Of a stretch of DNA of 64,000 nucleotides, positions 47,524 through 60,080 are shown in pieces. The notes under the pieces are model-generated. The model worked only from the letters and a program-made list of their open reading frames with translations, ran no database searches and was not told the origin of the DNA. A program made the position numbers and the translations under genes. The stretch lies in NCBI GenBank assembly GCA_029204225.1, contig CM055111.1, positions 45,207,255 through 45,271,254 on the forward strand, read 5' to 3'. The DNA comes from Diphasiastrum complanatum. Taxonomy: Eukaryota; Streptophyta; Lycopodiopsida; Lycopodiales; Lycopodiaceae. The stretch's first letter is position 1. Each line of letters starts with the position of its first letter.

Positions 47524-50500
47524 GGGCAAAGGAGAGCATGTCCACCGGCTACAGCCAGTAGCAAGCGAGAAATCATACGGTAGCCGCCGGCGACTGCCAG
47601 TCATCGGTTGAAAAGTAACTGGCTTTTCCGGTGACAGCCTTTTTGTTGTTGTATGTGTTTTTAGTGTGCATGTAACTTGTTGTGGTGTGGCGGGGTGGGG
47701 TGGGGTGGGGTGTAGTTTATGGGGTTTTTTTAGGTGATGCAAAGGAGCTCCACCCATATGCTGCGGATAGGAGAGAATCTTGCGAAATTATTTTTCTATT
47801 AACTTCTCGCCCATGCATTGGAGGCGAGCTACCTCTACACATACAGCATTCTCTTGTGCCTTCTCTCCGGTACACTCTAATGTACGGTCTCATGTAAGCC
47901 TTTTGGCTTATACATTTAAGTAGCCTACCACTTTGACTTGTGCACGTCTTGAATGGGATAATAGTTCCTCAATGTGGAAAAACATAGTTCTTGGATATAC
48001 TTGACATCCAAGAACTAGCATGATTATGGTTAGGCGAAGGGAGTTCACCTAATCTAATGTTTAATTTCAATTTCAATTTTTTTCTTTCCTTCCAAAACTA
48101 GTTGTCTGCGTTCCTTTGATAGCCTTATTGTTGCCCCTCTCCTACAACGCGGCACATCTAACCCAAAGCTTAGCACATAATCCTATTTTTCATGCAGACC
48201 TAAGCATACTGAAGTTACTTATGGTTTCATTAGAGAGAAGATTTTTTATAAGGAGCATAATCTTCATCATGAACCTTCAAGAAACCTATTCTAGAAGTTC
48301 GCAAGTTGAATTTTAGGGAGAATGTGAAAAATATGCAAATATAAACTTGAGGCCAACTTGGAGGCCTTTCAAATAGTTTGAGCAAATTCAAATTGTGGGT
48401 TCCCACATGTGGAATCATCATGAAGAGGGCTAAGCTAGTCCATTCAACATTTTTTTTATTTCTAGTCTACATAAATTGCAATAGTAGTAGATAATTGTCA
48501 ATTTGGTGAATCTACATCATTGATGTATGAGATGGCTATGATTCAAGATGCAATCCTAGTTTCTAGACCTTTTCATTTGCAGCATTCTAAACCTATAAAT
48601 AGACTAAACTTTTTTCATTATGTATGTCTCATTGTTGGTGTTGAATTAGAGAGAAGGAATCATACTACATTGTCTACATTTGTTTGTATTTCTCTTTCTA
48701 CATTGTCTATCTCTCTAACCTAGTTTTATTACATGAAAGAAGTAATTCTCCTATCATGGATGTGATATTTATCATGTATTAAAATCAAGTTCTTAATCTT
48801 ATGTGTATCGTTTCTAATTTTGGAAGCAAATTTTGATGCATAGTAAATTGCTAGTTTTCTAATTTTGCATCTTTCATATTTCAAGGATAAAGATCATTGG
48901 ATCTTGACATTTTTAAGATTTTCTTAACGTTTGAAACTTTCACAACCTATACCTTTTAGATCCCATTTGTCTATAATAATAGGACAGAGATATTTGGAGC
49001 ATGCATAATTTATTATCAAACTAGAAGGCAATAAAAATTGGATAATGTCATATCATATAGAAGTTCCATTCATATAAGCTTTGGAATACTGAAAAGATTG
49101 TTGTAATAGAAATTTGAAGTCATTTGTAGGGTTTGCTTGTAGATAAACAATTATTCCATAAGAGATTTATTCTTTGGTTTTACTCGAATAAAGAGAGTGA
49201 GCAATTTGATAGATTGATCGATTGAGAACTTGATGACTTCATCTAACAATGTTTGGTTGAGTGATTGATTGCCATATAGAGTGATTATATGCTGAAATGA
49301 TTGCTCAATGGAGAGACTGCAATTAAGCAATCAATCACTTACTTATTTAACCGATTATTTACAGGGCAATTTTTTAGATTGAGAGAGTGAACAAGCAAGA
49401 AATTACATTGAGCAATTGATTCTTGAATCTTTTATTAGGCAATCGATTTGCAAGTCATTATATTTGTGTTCCAACCATATATTAAAATCATTATTGATAA
49501 CAGCATGACATCGATACTAGAATCAAATATCTACACACCAATACTTTACTTCCTTATAATTCCAAAGAGATCGTTCAATTAATCGGTAAGGTTGCATACA
49601 TCACATAGCAACAAGTAGAAAAAGAAATGTAGATCTTCAACCAGAGCCATTGTGAAGAGATTCTTATGTCTCACACATACTTTGAACCTTTTGTTCCATG
49701 CTTGCTGTTAGCTGGCAATTAGCATCTATTTTTTTTTGTCAACCCAACTTCTCTGATGACTCTTGAGGTTCTTTCATAATGATATGGCCACTTGAAGAGA
49801 GCTTAACAATGAGATTAATTACTTGGTCTTTCATTGTGGAGTCTATTTTAATTGGCAATTGGCATGTTGCACTAATATATTACATGCATGATTCCTTATT
49901 GTTGGAATAGAAGGCAAATAAAATTGGATAATCTCATATGATAAAAATGGAGATAAATGGACGTTGTCACAATGTATTGAGCTACAAGACTTTATGGGTG
50001 GACCACCTAGACAATCTGAGCCTAGGGTGGGAAATTGCATATTGTGGCAATGAGTAGTTTGTTTGTGGATGGGATGGAAGTGCGGCCGTTTTTGGCAAGT
50101 TTGATTGTGGTTAGATCTTAATCAAAGCACATCATTCTAATCTAAAGCAAGACTGATCTTAAATAATATTGTGGAATTCTACTGTAGATGCCAGAGATTT
50201 TGTGTTGCAACAACACAATTTCAAGTTCTTGCACATTTTGCACTTTCAGTGTTGACCATGAAAACGAGTTATTGTCGCTCCTCTTGAGGTGGTGTGCAAA
50301 TGTAAACAATGCCCATCATAAGCATCTAATGGATGTGGAGTCACAGTCTTTGATGTTATGGAGGAGGACATTCAACAAGGAGAGTGATCGAGTTGCACTA
50401 CAATAGATCATTATTTGTTGGCATTAGATTTCCAAGCTAAGTTGTACTTTTTAGTTTTTGAAAATTGTCTTTTTTCATTAGGATTTGGTGACTTGAAGCC

Positions 50501-51580
50501 AAAACTATAGTCTATGATTGCTTTGAATATTTGCCTTGAAGAAGCAAGTAAAGTGAGAACATGTATTGACAAGACTGTGCTCTTAATCATCAAGGAGCTA
50601 GTATCTTGTATAGCTAATGCTTGTAACTTCCATGCATAGGATGATCGTCCTCATCTTTCTACCTTTTGAGCCTTCATTCCATGTTTCTTAAATTTTCATT
50701 CATGAAAATTGGAATCTTATGTCTCTTTGTAATGGAAAAGTTTGAGCCTTTATGTGAAGAAGACTTTGCTTGCTTTCATTATCAAACGTGGTTGTTTTGA
50801 ATCTATCTTATTTTAAATGGTTTACAATAGATAGTTTCCTAGTTGTAGTAGCTTGCAAAAAAGTAAATGATCTAATTTTTCTCTTCCATCTTTATGGCGA
50901 GGGCCTGTCATCAGATGTTTATGCCTAGCATGGTAGGGGCCTACCTCACCTACAAGTTTAGACTAAACAAGTTATGTTAGTGACAATGGATAATAGTTTT
51001 GCTACCTTTAGTGATGGCTTCCCCAACTACAATTATCAAGTTCAATTTGTTACCACTAGCCAACTACCTACCCCACCTCATGCCCATTATTTGAATCGAC
51101 TAGCTTCTATAGTAGACTACAAGATTGATATGCAACAAGCACATTGAAAGGCACATGAGATTGGTTAACATAGAGACCTTCCACAATAGCAGTTCGTAGG
51201 GGCCAGAAAAGTTCGTTAAAGGGCCAACAATCCAGGAACAAGGAAGGGACTAAATGGCCATCTCCAACCATTTGTTGTGGTATTCCATTGTTAACAATTG
51301 GAAGCTTACTCCAATTAGCTCAATTGCATGTTTTTGGCTCAGTTAAGAAACAGCAAAGTATGTCTTCCGATCATTCCATTTAGAAGAAATGACTTCAAAA
51401 GTCAACTACGCTATGTAAGATTGCTTGCTGGAATTTCCATGATGGAAAACCAACTTTGAAAATTTCTTAGCTCAAAAACCATAGGTCTGCTTATATTCTT
51501 TATATAGCTTCTTGCTTTCATAATTTTTAAAACAACAAGTAGCTCTCCAATTTTAGCATTGTTATATTTGTAGCATAATG
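47524..51580. other. Intergenic, mostly AT-rich, no gene seen
   Basis: Two weak marks only: a TATA-containing LTR-like stretch at about 48330-48720 without a partner, and two short similar segments at about 49023 and 49908 (GAAGGCAA, ATTGGATAAT). A 54-codon frame opens at about 51000 (MDNSFATFSDGFPNYNYQVQ) but matches nothing I know. Confidence 0.45.
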
Positions 51581-52470
51581 TTCCAAGACCTTGAAAGCTC
51601 GTGGTGTATTGTTGGTGTATACCGTAGGCCTTGCAGAATTCCTTGAACTCGGTGGAGATGTATACTCCCCCTCCATTTGTACGTAGAGCTTTGATTGTTC
51701 TCTGGGTTTTTGTAGATGCCTTGAACTGCTTGAAGAATTTGAAAGTCTCGGATTTATTCTTCAAAAAGTAAGTAGCAGTTCTCCTAGAAAAATTATCAAT
51801 AAAAGTCAGAAAATAAAGAGCTCCCCCTCCTTCTGTGGAAGGAGTCTGCATTGGGCGACAAAGGTCACTGTGTATAAGGTCTAGCAAATCTCTAGAAGTG
51901 TGAACAGAATCCGAACTAAATGGACTTCTAGCATGCTTGCTGATAATACAACTTTCACATGGAGAATCAGATTGCTAATAGAAGGAAGATCTTGCACTAA
52001 GTTCTGATTTGACATTTGTTGAATACTTTTCAAATTTAAATGACCTAGTCTGAAATGCCACAACATATGATCTGATTCAGAAGTAGAAATTGAAGCTTGA
52101 CTATTTGTAGAAAAAACAGTGACTCAATTTGTAAAGGTAGCCACATCTTCTACCGAACGCTAGGACTTTCTTAGTCTTGTCAAGAATGGTGCAGCCCTCA
52201 GTATCGAACTCGAACCTTCGACCAGAATTAGTGATTCTACTTATAGAAATGTATAAGACGTTGGACAACAACTTGAAATTCAACCTTGACTGTTCCTTCA
52301 CCTTCAATGGAATGTGTTGAGTTGTCTCCGAGCTGTACAACTCTAGAATGGGTGAACGGTTTGTAATTTTCGAACCAATCCCGATGATGGGTCATGTGTT
52401 GAGATGCTCCAGAGTCCAGGAAGCAGGAACATGGACATGTTGAAGGCACGATAATGGAGCTCATGAGCAG
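51581..52470 (-). pseudogene. Copia-6 fragment: protease to integrase
   Basis: On the minus strand: protease (CSCFLDSGASQHMTHHRDWF and VVQLGDNSTHSIEGEGTV), GAG-preintegrase (LWHFRLGHLNLKSIQQMSNQ) and integrase (HSDLCRPMQTPS, FLTFIDNFSRRTATYFLKNK, LRTNGGGVYISTEFKEF). Frames change several times. No LTR, RT or RNase H found. Confidence 0.85.
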
Positions 52471-52593
52471 ATTGTTGTAGTAGCAGCAACTTTGTCTTTT
52501 GTGTGTAATGGTGCCTGCGATCTAATGAATATGTGCTAGAATCAAAGCTTGAAATTGTATGCTTAATATTCATAAGAGCTATTGTAAAACTGA

Positions 52594-52750
<157 letters not shown>

Positions 52751-53028
52751 GATTAGCAATTGTGTAAATGGTCACTAAGCTTTTGACAATAAGAACATGA
52801 TTTTTTCAAACCTTCAACATTAACTCTCTTGTTATAGACTTGACTAGTTTCACTCTCTAAATCCATATGCTTCAATGGTTCATCCCCGTCTCTTTTGAAT
52901 ACATTTTGTGAGATGAGTAAATGGAATCAAATGTTCTCAATTTTGAAAGGTACAAAGTAGTCATTGATAAACGATCAAAATTGGAGGTATAGATTAATAA
53001 AGAAGTCCACTCAAATTAAGAATTGAAT

Positions 53029-53032
53029 CCCC

Positions 53033-53089
<57 letters not shown>
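53029..53089. repeat. Poly-C and (TC)n tract
   Basis: About 15 C are followed by about 22 CT units. Confidence 0.95.
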
Positions 53090-53093
<4 letters not shown>

Positions 53094-54250
53094 GACAATA
53101 ATTCTACAAACATTTATTTTCACACATTAATGTCCATTGAAAATATTGTCCACATTAATCAATATATGTAATTTCGTATGATTTATATTCGTTTGCAAAA
53201 CATCTTGCAATTCTTTTCCACAAAGATGAAAAACATAGTGACGTAGTGCTTTCCTATATTACATCATGAAATCAAGTCCTTGGTTTCTCTTTGTATTTTG
53301 GAGCCGCCTAACCAAACACAACATCAAAGCTTTCTTTAAATAAAGTTACCGTCCAAAACGATTGTCCAATTTAATGGACCTTAGACACGATTTCATGGTT
53401 GGGAGGGGCCTTGACCTATTGGCTTCAGGTGGCAAAAGGGCCTTAGAATAGAACCCCTCCCTCCATGTTAGTCCATGGTTGAAAGGATCATTTGCTTTTC
53501 AACAAGATGACCTCCCACACAAGAGTTTGGACTAACTTTGGATGGACTAACAAGCGTGTATAAGCAATTGTGACCACCATGGCCAAGAGCCACTCTCACC
53601 ACCATGGTTATCACAATTGTTGATACTCTTTCTTAGCCAATGATTGTGAAAATTGCTTATACTCTCTCCTTAGACTACCCAAAGTCAACCACTCAAGTGG
53701 TGGCGGCCTTTGACTTGCAAACACTCATTTGCAATCATACTCCAAACCTTTGCTGCTCATGGATAAGGGTAGCTCTTATATTTGTTACTGCCATGGTAGC
53801 TGGCGGGTCTTAGTTGGCTATAAGCCCTCTTTAGCCACCCACTTTGGTCGCCCTCATCAAAGGTTGGTGAAGGCTCCAGAGCTCTAAACACAGGGCACTA
53901 GCTCTTAAATGAGAGATGCAAGCACCCCCTGTAAAGAAAGCATCCACAAAATCTTCACCATGCTTAGGGCCTCTTCACATGAGCCGTGAATGACGTATGT
54001 GAGAGGCCGGGACCCGTGGAGAGCAAAAGCCTGATCTCCAAAATTCTCTGGCCTGGCTGATCACTCGACCACGGATCACACGCAAAGAACGGGCCGTGGA
54101 AACGATCATGTGAAGCACAACCCTAAACCCAGAGCCTGTTCATGATGCAAAGAACAGGCCAAGTGAACAATATCATGTAACGAGGCCGTTGGGATGAGGA
54201 TGGCCCAATCCCCCCAATCAATACCGGTTCTAAGCTCTCCTTAGCTTGGC
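53090..54250. other. Intergenic, no gene seen
   Basis: No ORF, RNA gene or named repeat recognised; some similar phrases (GTGACCACCATGG, CACCATGGTTA) suggest an old local duplication around 53560-53610. Confidence 0.45.
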
Positions 54251-54263
54251 CAATGGATGTCAG

Positions 54264-54742
54264 CCACGTCACTCTCTCAATCAATCACCACCCTTACACG
54301 CTCTTCGTGGAATAAGCATTTTTGTGTGCCAATACAGACAAAGCTGGGTGGAAATGACCCAACAGCTTCGCCGCCCTTTAAGACACGATAAATTTGAGTC
54401 CGCCCACGTGGATGGTAGACACGAAGCATACTTGCCACGTGGAATTGTTTAAATGGTTGATATATAAAACGTGGCATGATCCTTGATCTCCCAGTTAGCA
54501 TCCAACGGTAGCTAGCGGGCATAATCTCCTAGCTTGCCATTAAGATACAGGGAGGTACTTTATGATATGAAAGACATCCACCGTTAGATTTTATCATTAG
54601 CTCTCAGATCCTGCCACGTTTCTCTAATCAACCATTCAAAACATTACGTGTCAAGTTGCCACGTGTCATGCATCCAAGTGGTCTAGTCTAAATTATCGTG
54701 CCACCAAGCACGAGATGGGGGAGTTTATGGCACGCCACGTGT
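54264..54742. promoter_or_regulatory. Cluster of ACGT-core (G-box/ABRE-like) motifs
   Basis: CCACGTC (54264), CCCACGTGG (54403), CCACGTGG (54435), ACGTGGC (54469), CCACGTT (54614), ACGTGTC (54646), GCCACGTGTC (54658) and GCCACGTGT (54735) lie within 480 bp, with a TATATAAA at 54461. In plants such motifs bind bZIP and bHLH factors and mark ABA, stress or light control. The cluster is about 1.6 kb upstream of the calmodulin-like start codon. Confidence 0.6.
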
Positions 54743-55019
54743 AAAAGTATCAATGGTTAATGTTTTTACAGGTGGCAAGATCTGAATGCTTTTGAGGTGA
54801 TGGCTTAATATCTTAGCGTGCCATTGGGATAGGGTATTGGCGATGGCGATGGCGATGGCGAAGAAGACGACGAGAAAAGAGGAGGAGAAGCGCGTGGTTG
54901 TGTGAAGGAAAGGGGCATGAGATGGTGATGTAGCTGCGATTGTGCGGATATGGAAGGCTTGGTTGATGCAAGGCTGAAAAGCAGGGACGAAAATCTGAAG
55001 AAAAATCTCGAAATCGTTC

Positions 55020-55880
55020 TTGGACGGGTGTCTTGAGGTGATTATGCAGTTTTGAAGCATTAGAAACACAAACAGGGGTAGTTGATTTCGAATCAGTAGC
55101 AGATAAGTTCGAGTGTGCCAGTGGCTTGGTTCAGTATGAGATACTGCACTGTATAAGTTGTAATATTATAAGAAAAACGATTTTATTGTACCAGTAAAAT
55201 TAGGTAACACTGGTTTCAAGATGCCATATCAGTTGTTTTATTATGCAAACATATCATAAAATGGACAAGATGTTGAAGCGCTAGTATTACAAAGACGTGT
55301 TATTGGAATTGAACCAGTATTATTTCCGGTGTGAGTAATAATAGCATGCAAACGGATCATGAAATGACCAAGATGTTAAAGTACTGGTCATACAAAGTGG
55401 TGCCATTGATTTCGGATCAGTATGAGATAAGTTCTGAGTCATTTTGTTTTTCAAACAAATTTTAATTCGATCAAGATGGTAAAGCGCTGGTAATACAAAG
55501 AGGGTGCAAGTTGATTGTGGAATAAGGTATGAGTTTTATTAGTATGAAAACAGATCAACAGATGAACAAGACCTTAAAGCACTAGAAAGTCAAAGAGGTG
55601 GATTTATTTTGAATCAGTAATAGATGAGGTATGAGTTGTGATATTCTACAAACAGACATGAAATGAACAAAGGCCTTAAAGCATAAGAAAGACAAAGAGG
55701 TGGATTGATTTTGAAGCAGTAAGAGAGAGGGTATAATGTACAAACAGATCACGAAATGAATAAGACGTTAAAGCACTAGAAAGAAAAAGGTGCCATTGAT
55801 TTTCAATCTGTAGCAGCTAGGGTATGAATTATTTTATCATGCAAACAGCTCACAAGACGAACAAGAAGTTGAGATTTTTG
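55020..55880. repeat. Degenerate tandem repeat, about eight copies of a ~100-bp unit
   Basis: Anchors like AAGCACTAGAAAGACAAAG recur at about 55056, 55276, 55380, 55483, 55577, 55678 and 55774, and TTGATTTTGAATCAGTAG recurs between them. Copies are strongly diverged and spaced 94-110 bp. The array lies upstream of the calmodulin-like gene, perhaps in a 5' UTR intron. Confidence 0.85.
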
Positions 55881-56240
55881 TTACCTTGGATAACTTCTAG
55901 ACCTTTTGTAGGGGTCGTAAAGAGCATAAGTACATACTACGGAGGAACGTGGATTTGATCTATAGGTTATGCAACTGGATTTTGCAATAGTGATTTAAGG
56001 CTCAATATGCTCTCCTTGCCTTCTAATTCCTTAATTCGGGGATTTTCTGATAGTCGGCCAAACCTTGCTTGCTCCTTTTACCTTATAATACCGTAAATGC
56101 TGGATTTTCTTCACATCATAATAATTCTGTTTGTCAGCGCTAGAATTGCCCTAGTGTTAAGTTTACTTTTTTCCAAAATTACACAGTTTTCTTCTCAGCT
56201 TCCTTACTCTGTATTTCTGACAGATCTTTTTTATGCTTCA

Positions 56241-56311
56241 GGCTTGCCGATGAGATCATAGCTTCACTGATTCGAACATATCTGTAACAGGGAGATTAAC
56301 ATAGTAGCCTT
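56241..56311 (+). other. Probable 5' UTR end of the calmodulin-like gene
   Basis: A pyrimidine-rich stretch ending TTTTTTATGCTTCAG at about 56242 looks like a 3' splice site, so the gene may have a 5' UTR intron. No coding exon upstream was found. Confidence 0.4.
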
Positions 56312-56830
56312 ATGACGTTTGTCTGCCACACTATGTCGAAGGATGCGCTGACCAGCGAACAACTAAAAGAAATACGGGAAGTGTTCTCAATGTTCGATAA
56401 GGACGGAGATGGCAGCATCTCCGAGATGGAGATGGCGGCACTGTTTGAATATCTAGGGCTAACCCCAGATGCTACAGAGGTTAGGGCAGTTGTTCAGAAG
56501 GCGGACAAGAACAGCAATGGATTGATTGAGTTTTGTGAGTTGCTGGATCTGCTTGCCCCCGAAGTCTCGCAGCAGGTGAATTACAACTCCCAAGAGCTTT
56601 TGTCTCTATTTCAGGCATTTGACAGAGATGGCAATGGCTTCATAACAGCCGTAGAATTGGCTCATTCTATGGCTCGCCTAGGCCATCCTCTTTCTGTAAG
56701 AGATCTTTCAGACATGATTTCGGCAGCCGATTCCGATGGTGATGGCCGTATCAGTTATCCTGAATTTGTTTCGGCCCTTACTAAAGCTTCTGTGAACAAT
56801 TCTGCTGCTAGCTTTGGAGTATCTGCCTAA
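56312..56830 (+). CDS. Calmodulin-like protein with four EF-hands
   Basis: The intronless gene encodes a 172-residue Ca2+ sensor, presumed soluble, that would bind target proteins on Ca2+ binding. EF-hand loops (12 residues, D at 1, E at 12): DKDGDGSISEME, DKNSNGLIEFCE, DRDGNGFITAVE and DSDGDGRISYPE, all four complete. The N-terminal helix (LTSEQLKEIREVFSMFDKDG) is typical of calmodulin. The spacing, the long central linker (LLDLLAPEVSQQV) and FITAVELAHSMARLGHPLSV suggest the CML15/16/18-like group rather than true calmodulin. A short Ser/Ala tail follows. The first ATG (56312) gives seven extra residues before the more calmodulin-like start MSKDALTSEQ at 56333; either may be used. No mutation is seen. 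Confidence 0.95.
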   Translation: MTFVCHTMSKDALTSEQLKEIREVFSMFDKDGDGSISEMEMAALFEYLGLTPDATEVRAVVQKADKNSNGLIEFCELLDLLAPEVSQQVNYNSQELLSLFQAFDRDGNGFITAVELAHSMARLGHPLSVRDLSDMISAADSDGDGRISYPEFVSALTKASVNNSAASFGVSA

Positions 56831-59540
56831 ACCCTTTCGCTATTTGGGATGGAGGCTCTTTTGTGGCCATTTGTAACATCCTCTGTTTGATTCTTCCTAA
56901 ACTGCTTCAGCATTGGAAATTCGGGTTCCACTACTTGTATGGTATGTTTTCACCGATTGTTAGCCAGCCAAGGATTTTGGTGGCTGATCAACTGGCTTGC
57001 ATAGTTTTATTATACTATTGGCTGCAGCACGGTATACAAGATTCAATGTATTCCTATTTTGCAGCGGTGATTATTGTGTCAAGCTCTGTTTATTTTGTGT
57101 CAAGCTCTGTTTGCATATGAGCGAAACTATCCGCCAGACAATTGCAAGGTTAATGTGCATATACACTCAACTGGAATAGGAAAGAAGGCCCTGTTTATTA
57201 CTTTCTACAAGCAGCAATCAGCCTGTTGAAGCCATGATGTTGATTAAAATTCAGTTCTCAATACAAATATATGTTTCAAAGGTACTAGTTTGGGGTAGAT
57301 TTGGCAAAACCCACCAAGTATACCTATAGGCTATATGTTATCAGCTCAATGTGTCCATTTATATGAGAGATTGGCCTCTAGAAGTTTATCATTTCTGTGA
57401 TGAGGCTATTGTTTTTGTGGCGAATTCCGTGAACAGATAAGGATAATTTTCTGAATAAAGACCACAAAAATTTTGCAGGTTTGAAAGCAACCATTACGCG
57501 TTGTTTGGAGGTGATTAGCAATTTATTTGTTTTCATGTTTTAAGGATTATCCACCATCTTTGAGTGACGTCTTCACAGTTTTAAGCTACTTTCAAATTTC
57601 ACATTAAGAAGTTTAACAACAATACTTGTATCTTTGCATGCCTTCCAAAGGTACTAAGCGTGGTCTTTGTTAATACATTTGTCTCTAGGACCAACAAGCA
57701 GGCTCGCATGTTCTCTGCTGGCCAAATTTCAGTTATGTATGATATAGTCTTTTGTCGATCTTCCAAGTCAGTCACACGTGAACATCCATTTTACAACAAT
57801 CAACCCTCCGTTCATCGGTCTTGTAGTGAATGAGAATAAGGTGGTTGGCTCATTATCATGCCTCATTACCGAATGGTGAGTTGACCACAATGAAATGCCC
57901 ACTGAAATTTACTTGCAAGGGGGGTTTTGGCCGAATGCATATGGTAAAGTGAGCTAGCTAAAAAAAATCAGTTGGCAAAGTAAGGCGGGCATTATTCATT
58001 TACCCCAACGGGGTTGGATCAGTTGGTGAGCTTGACATCCAAAGTTTCTTTGGTCCCAAATTTGAGACTTCCCTTGAAAACCAAGACGCATTATGCATTC
58101 ATTTAGCCAAATTGTAAATGCGAGTTTTGTGACATAGATAAAAATAATACATTACTAAATTTTTCCTACGTTTCGAAATCCTAAAAATAATTTTTAATTC
58201 TTGTCAATAAACCATTACAAAATACATATAATCTCAATAAACCATTATAAAAAATATATATAATCTCTTGATAAAATAGAAGATATGAGTCTTACTTTGG
58301 CTTATTAAAATTGAAAGATATAAAATGTAGTTTTGTGTGAAATTTCAGAGTAATGGACTCAATTTGATCTACAAATGATCAATAAAAGTGATTGGAAGCT
58401 TGGAATCTTGATCTATATCAAAACTAGCTTCCAAATCTAGCTTTTACTTGACAATTTCTATATATCCAAGCAAGAACAACAAAAAATAATGATTCAAAGG
58501 TTTCACACGTGTGAAGTACAGCCACTATACGGCCTACTAACATCAAATAGGTTTACTTATGAAATCCTAAGCTTTCATCCACAAAGAACTTGCTTAAGAG
58601 AGTGAAAATACCAAGATTGCTCTCAAATCAATGTTTCTCATCATTAGCCTCCAAATGGATCTCACATGGATGATGTACAAAATCTTCATAATCTCTCTCT
58701 AGGCCATATCCAGCACGTTTGAGACAACTCATAGTGCTTATCCATATCCACTTTGGCTAAGATTCCACTAATTTCCCACAGCATCATTGGTGGCTAGTGT
58801 TGATATTCTAGATACCTACAATTTAGGAGATTTGACATTTGACTCAAATGAAATCTATATACAATGGATTTGACATTTCACACGTGGGAGACCACTCCTA
58901 CCCATGTGATATAGCATTTTCTACCACTAGAATGGTGCCAAGTGGCATAGTACTACTAAACTAGTTTTTGGCCAATCAAATTAAATGAGATGTAAAACCT
59001 ATATGATCTATCTAAATGACTTAGGCATAGATTTTACAAGTGAGAATAGGCTCCACACATGTCTAATGATGATAGGTACAAGTCATTATGGTATTTACAA
59101 GATTTGATCAAGTTAGCTTTTGCCAATTCTAACACTTCTCAAAACTAACTTGATAAAAGCATGATGATCTTAAGCTTGACTCCATGGGCTGAATTGGTCT
59201 TCAAAGATGGATCCTTGCTGGTTCAAAGGTGTGAAGATCAGCCAATGAGTTTGATGAAGATCCGAGATCACCACATCCATGATAGTGCCTCATGATGTTG
59301 ACTTCTTTGATGAACTTGGGAGCTTTGCACCATCCTAGCACCTCCAAAATTCCTTCCAAATTTCATGTAGATGCTTGACCTTGAGGCATTCTCTTTCTTG
59401 ATGTGCATGCTTCTCCTTGATGAAAATTTGAGACCTCCATGTCTCATGATGATCACTACAAACATGATCATACAATGTACACTTTCTATGATCATCAATA
59501 TTACTTATGCTAGAAACATAAGTCCAAAAATCCCCACAAC
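56831..59540. other. 3' UTR and intergenic DNA, no gene seen
   Basis: The first 200-350 bp after the stop are probably the 3' UTR. Beyond that the sequence is AT-rich; part of 59100-59540 resembles decayed retroelement sequence but I cannot name it. Confidence 0.45.
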
Positions 59541-59579
59541 TCGGCATGATTTTTCTAATATTGAAGTGAAAGCATTTTG

Positions 59580-59880
59580 GATCGCCTTGCTGGAGCGGAA
59601 GCTTATAGTTTCCTGGATGGATTTAGTGGTAACAACCAGATTTGCAATAAAATGGGACACCTATGCTTACAAAGTAATGTCGTTTGGACTCTGTAATGCA
59701 CCAAGTTCGTTCCAAAGAGTAATGCAATTTGCTTTCAAAGATTATCTGCAGAATTTCTTGAAATTTACTTGGATGACCTGGGAGTCCATAATAGTACAGA
59801 TACATACCACCTGGATCGATTGGAGAAAGTATTTGAAAAATGTCGCAAATATCAAATTTCTCTAAATCCAGAAAAATACT
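59580..59880 (+). pseudogene. Gypsy-4 reverse transcriptase fragment
   Basis: KWDTYAYKVMSFGLCNAPSS and FQRVMQFAFKDYLQNFL are the RT core up to the active site, which is frame-shifted; a downstream frame carries the KYQISLNPEK-like thumb start. The N-terminus is missing. Confidence 0.8.
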
Positions 59881-60080
59881 AGATATGGGTTTCCCACGGA
59901 GTTCTTCTTGGGCATGTGATATCAAGATATAGTATTGCCACAGATTATTCTAAAATCAAGATTATTGTGAAATTGCCACCGCCAACAATGATTCATGGAG
60001 TTTACGTGGTTATGGGTCATGCGAGCTGCTATCGAATTTTTATTATCTTCTTTGCGGATTTAGCATGACCTATATACAAA

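Noticed and set aside
48330-48720. Possible solo LTR with CCTATAAATAG
   Set aside because: No partner copy, primer site or TSD could be seen in the window.
54843-54905. Short plus-strand ORF MAMAMAKKTTRKEEEKRVVV
   Set aside because: Only 20 codons from a GATGGC repeat; could be a leader ORF of the calmodulin-like gene but nothing supports it.
54725-55069. 114-codon minus-strand ORF
   Set aside because: No domain, low-complexity Ala-Ile repeats from a GCGATG repeat, and it overlaps the G-box cluster and tandem array.
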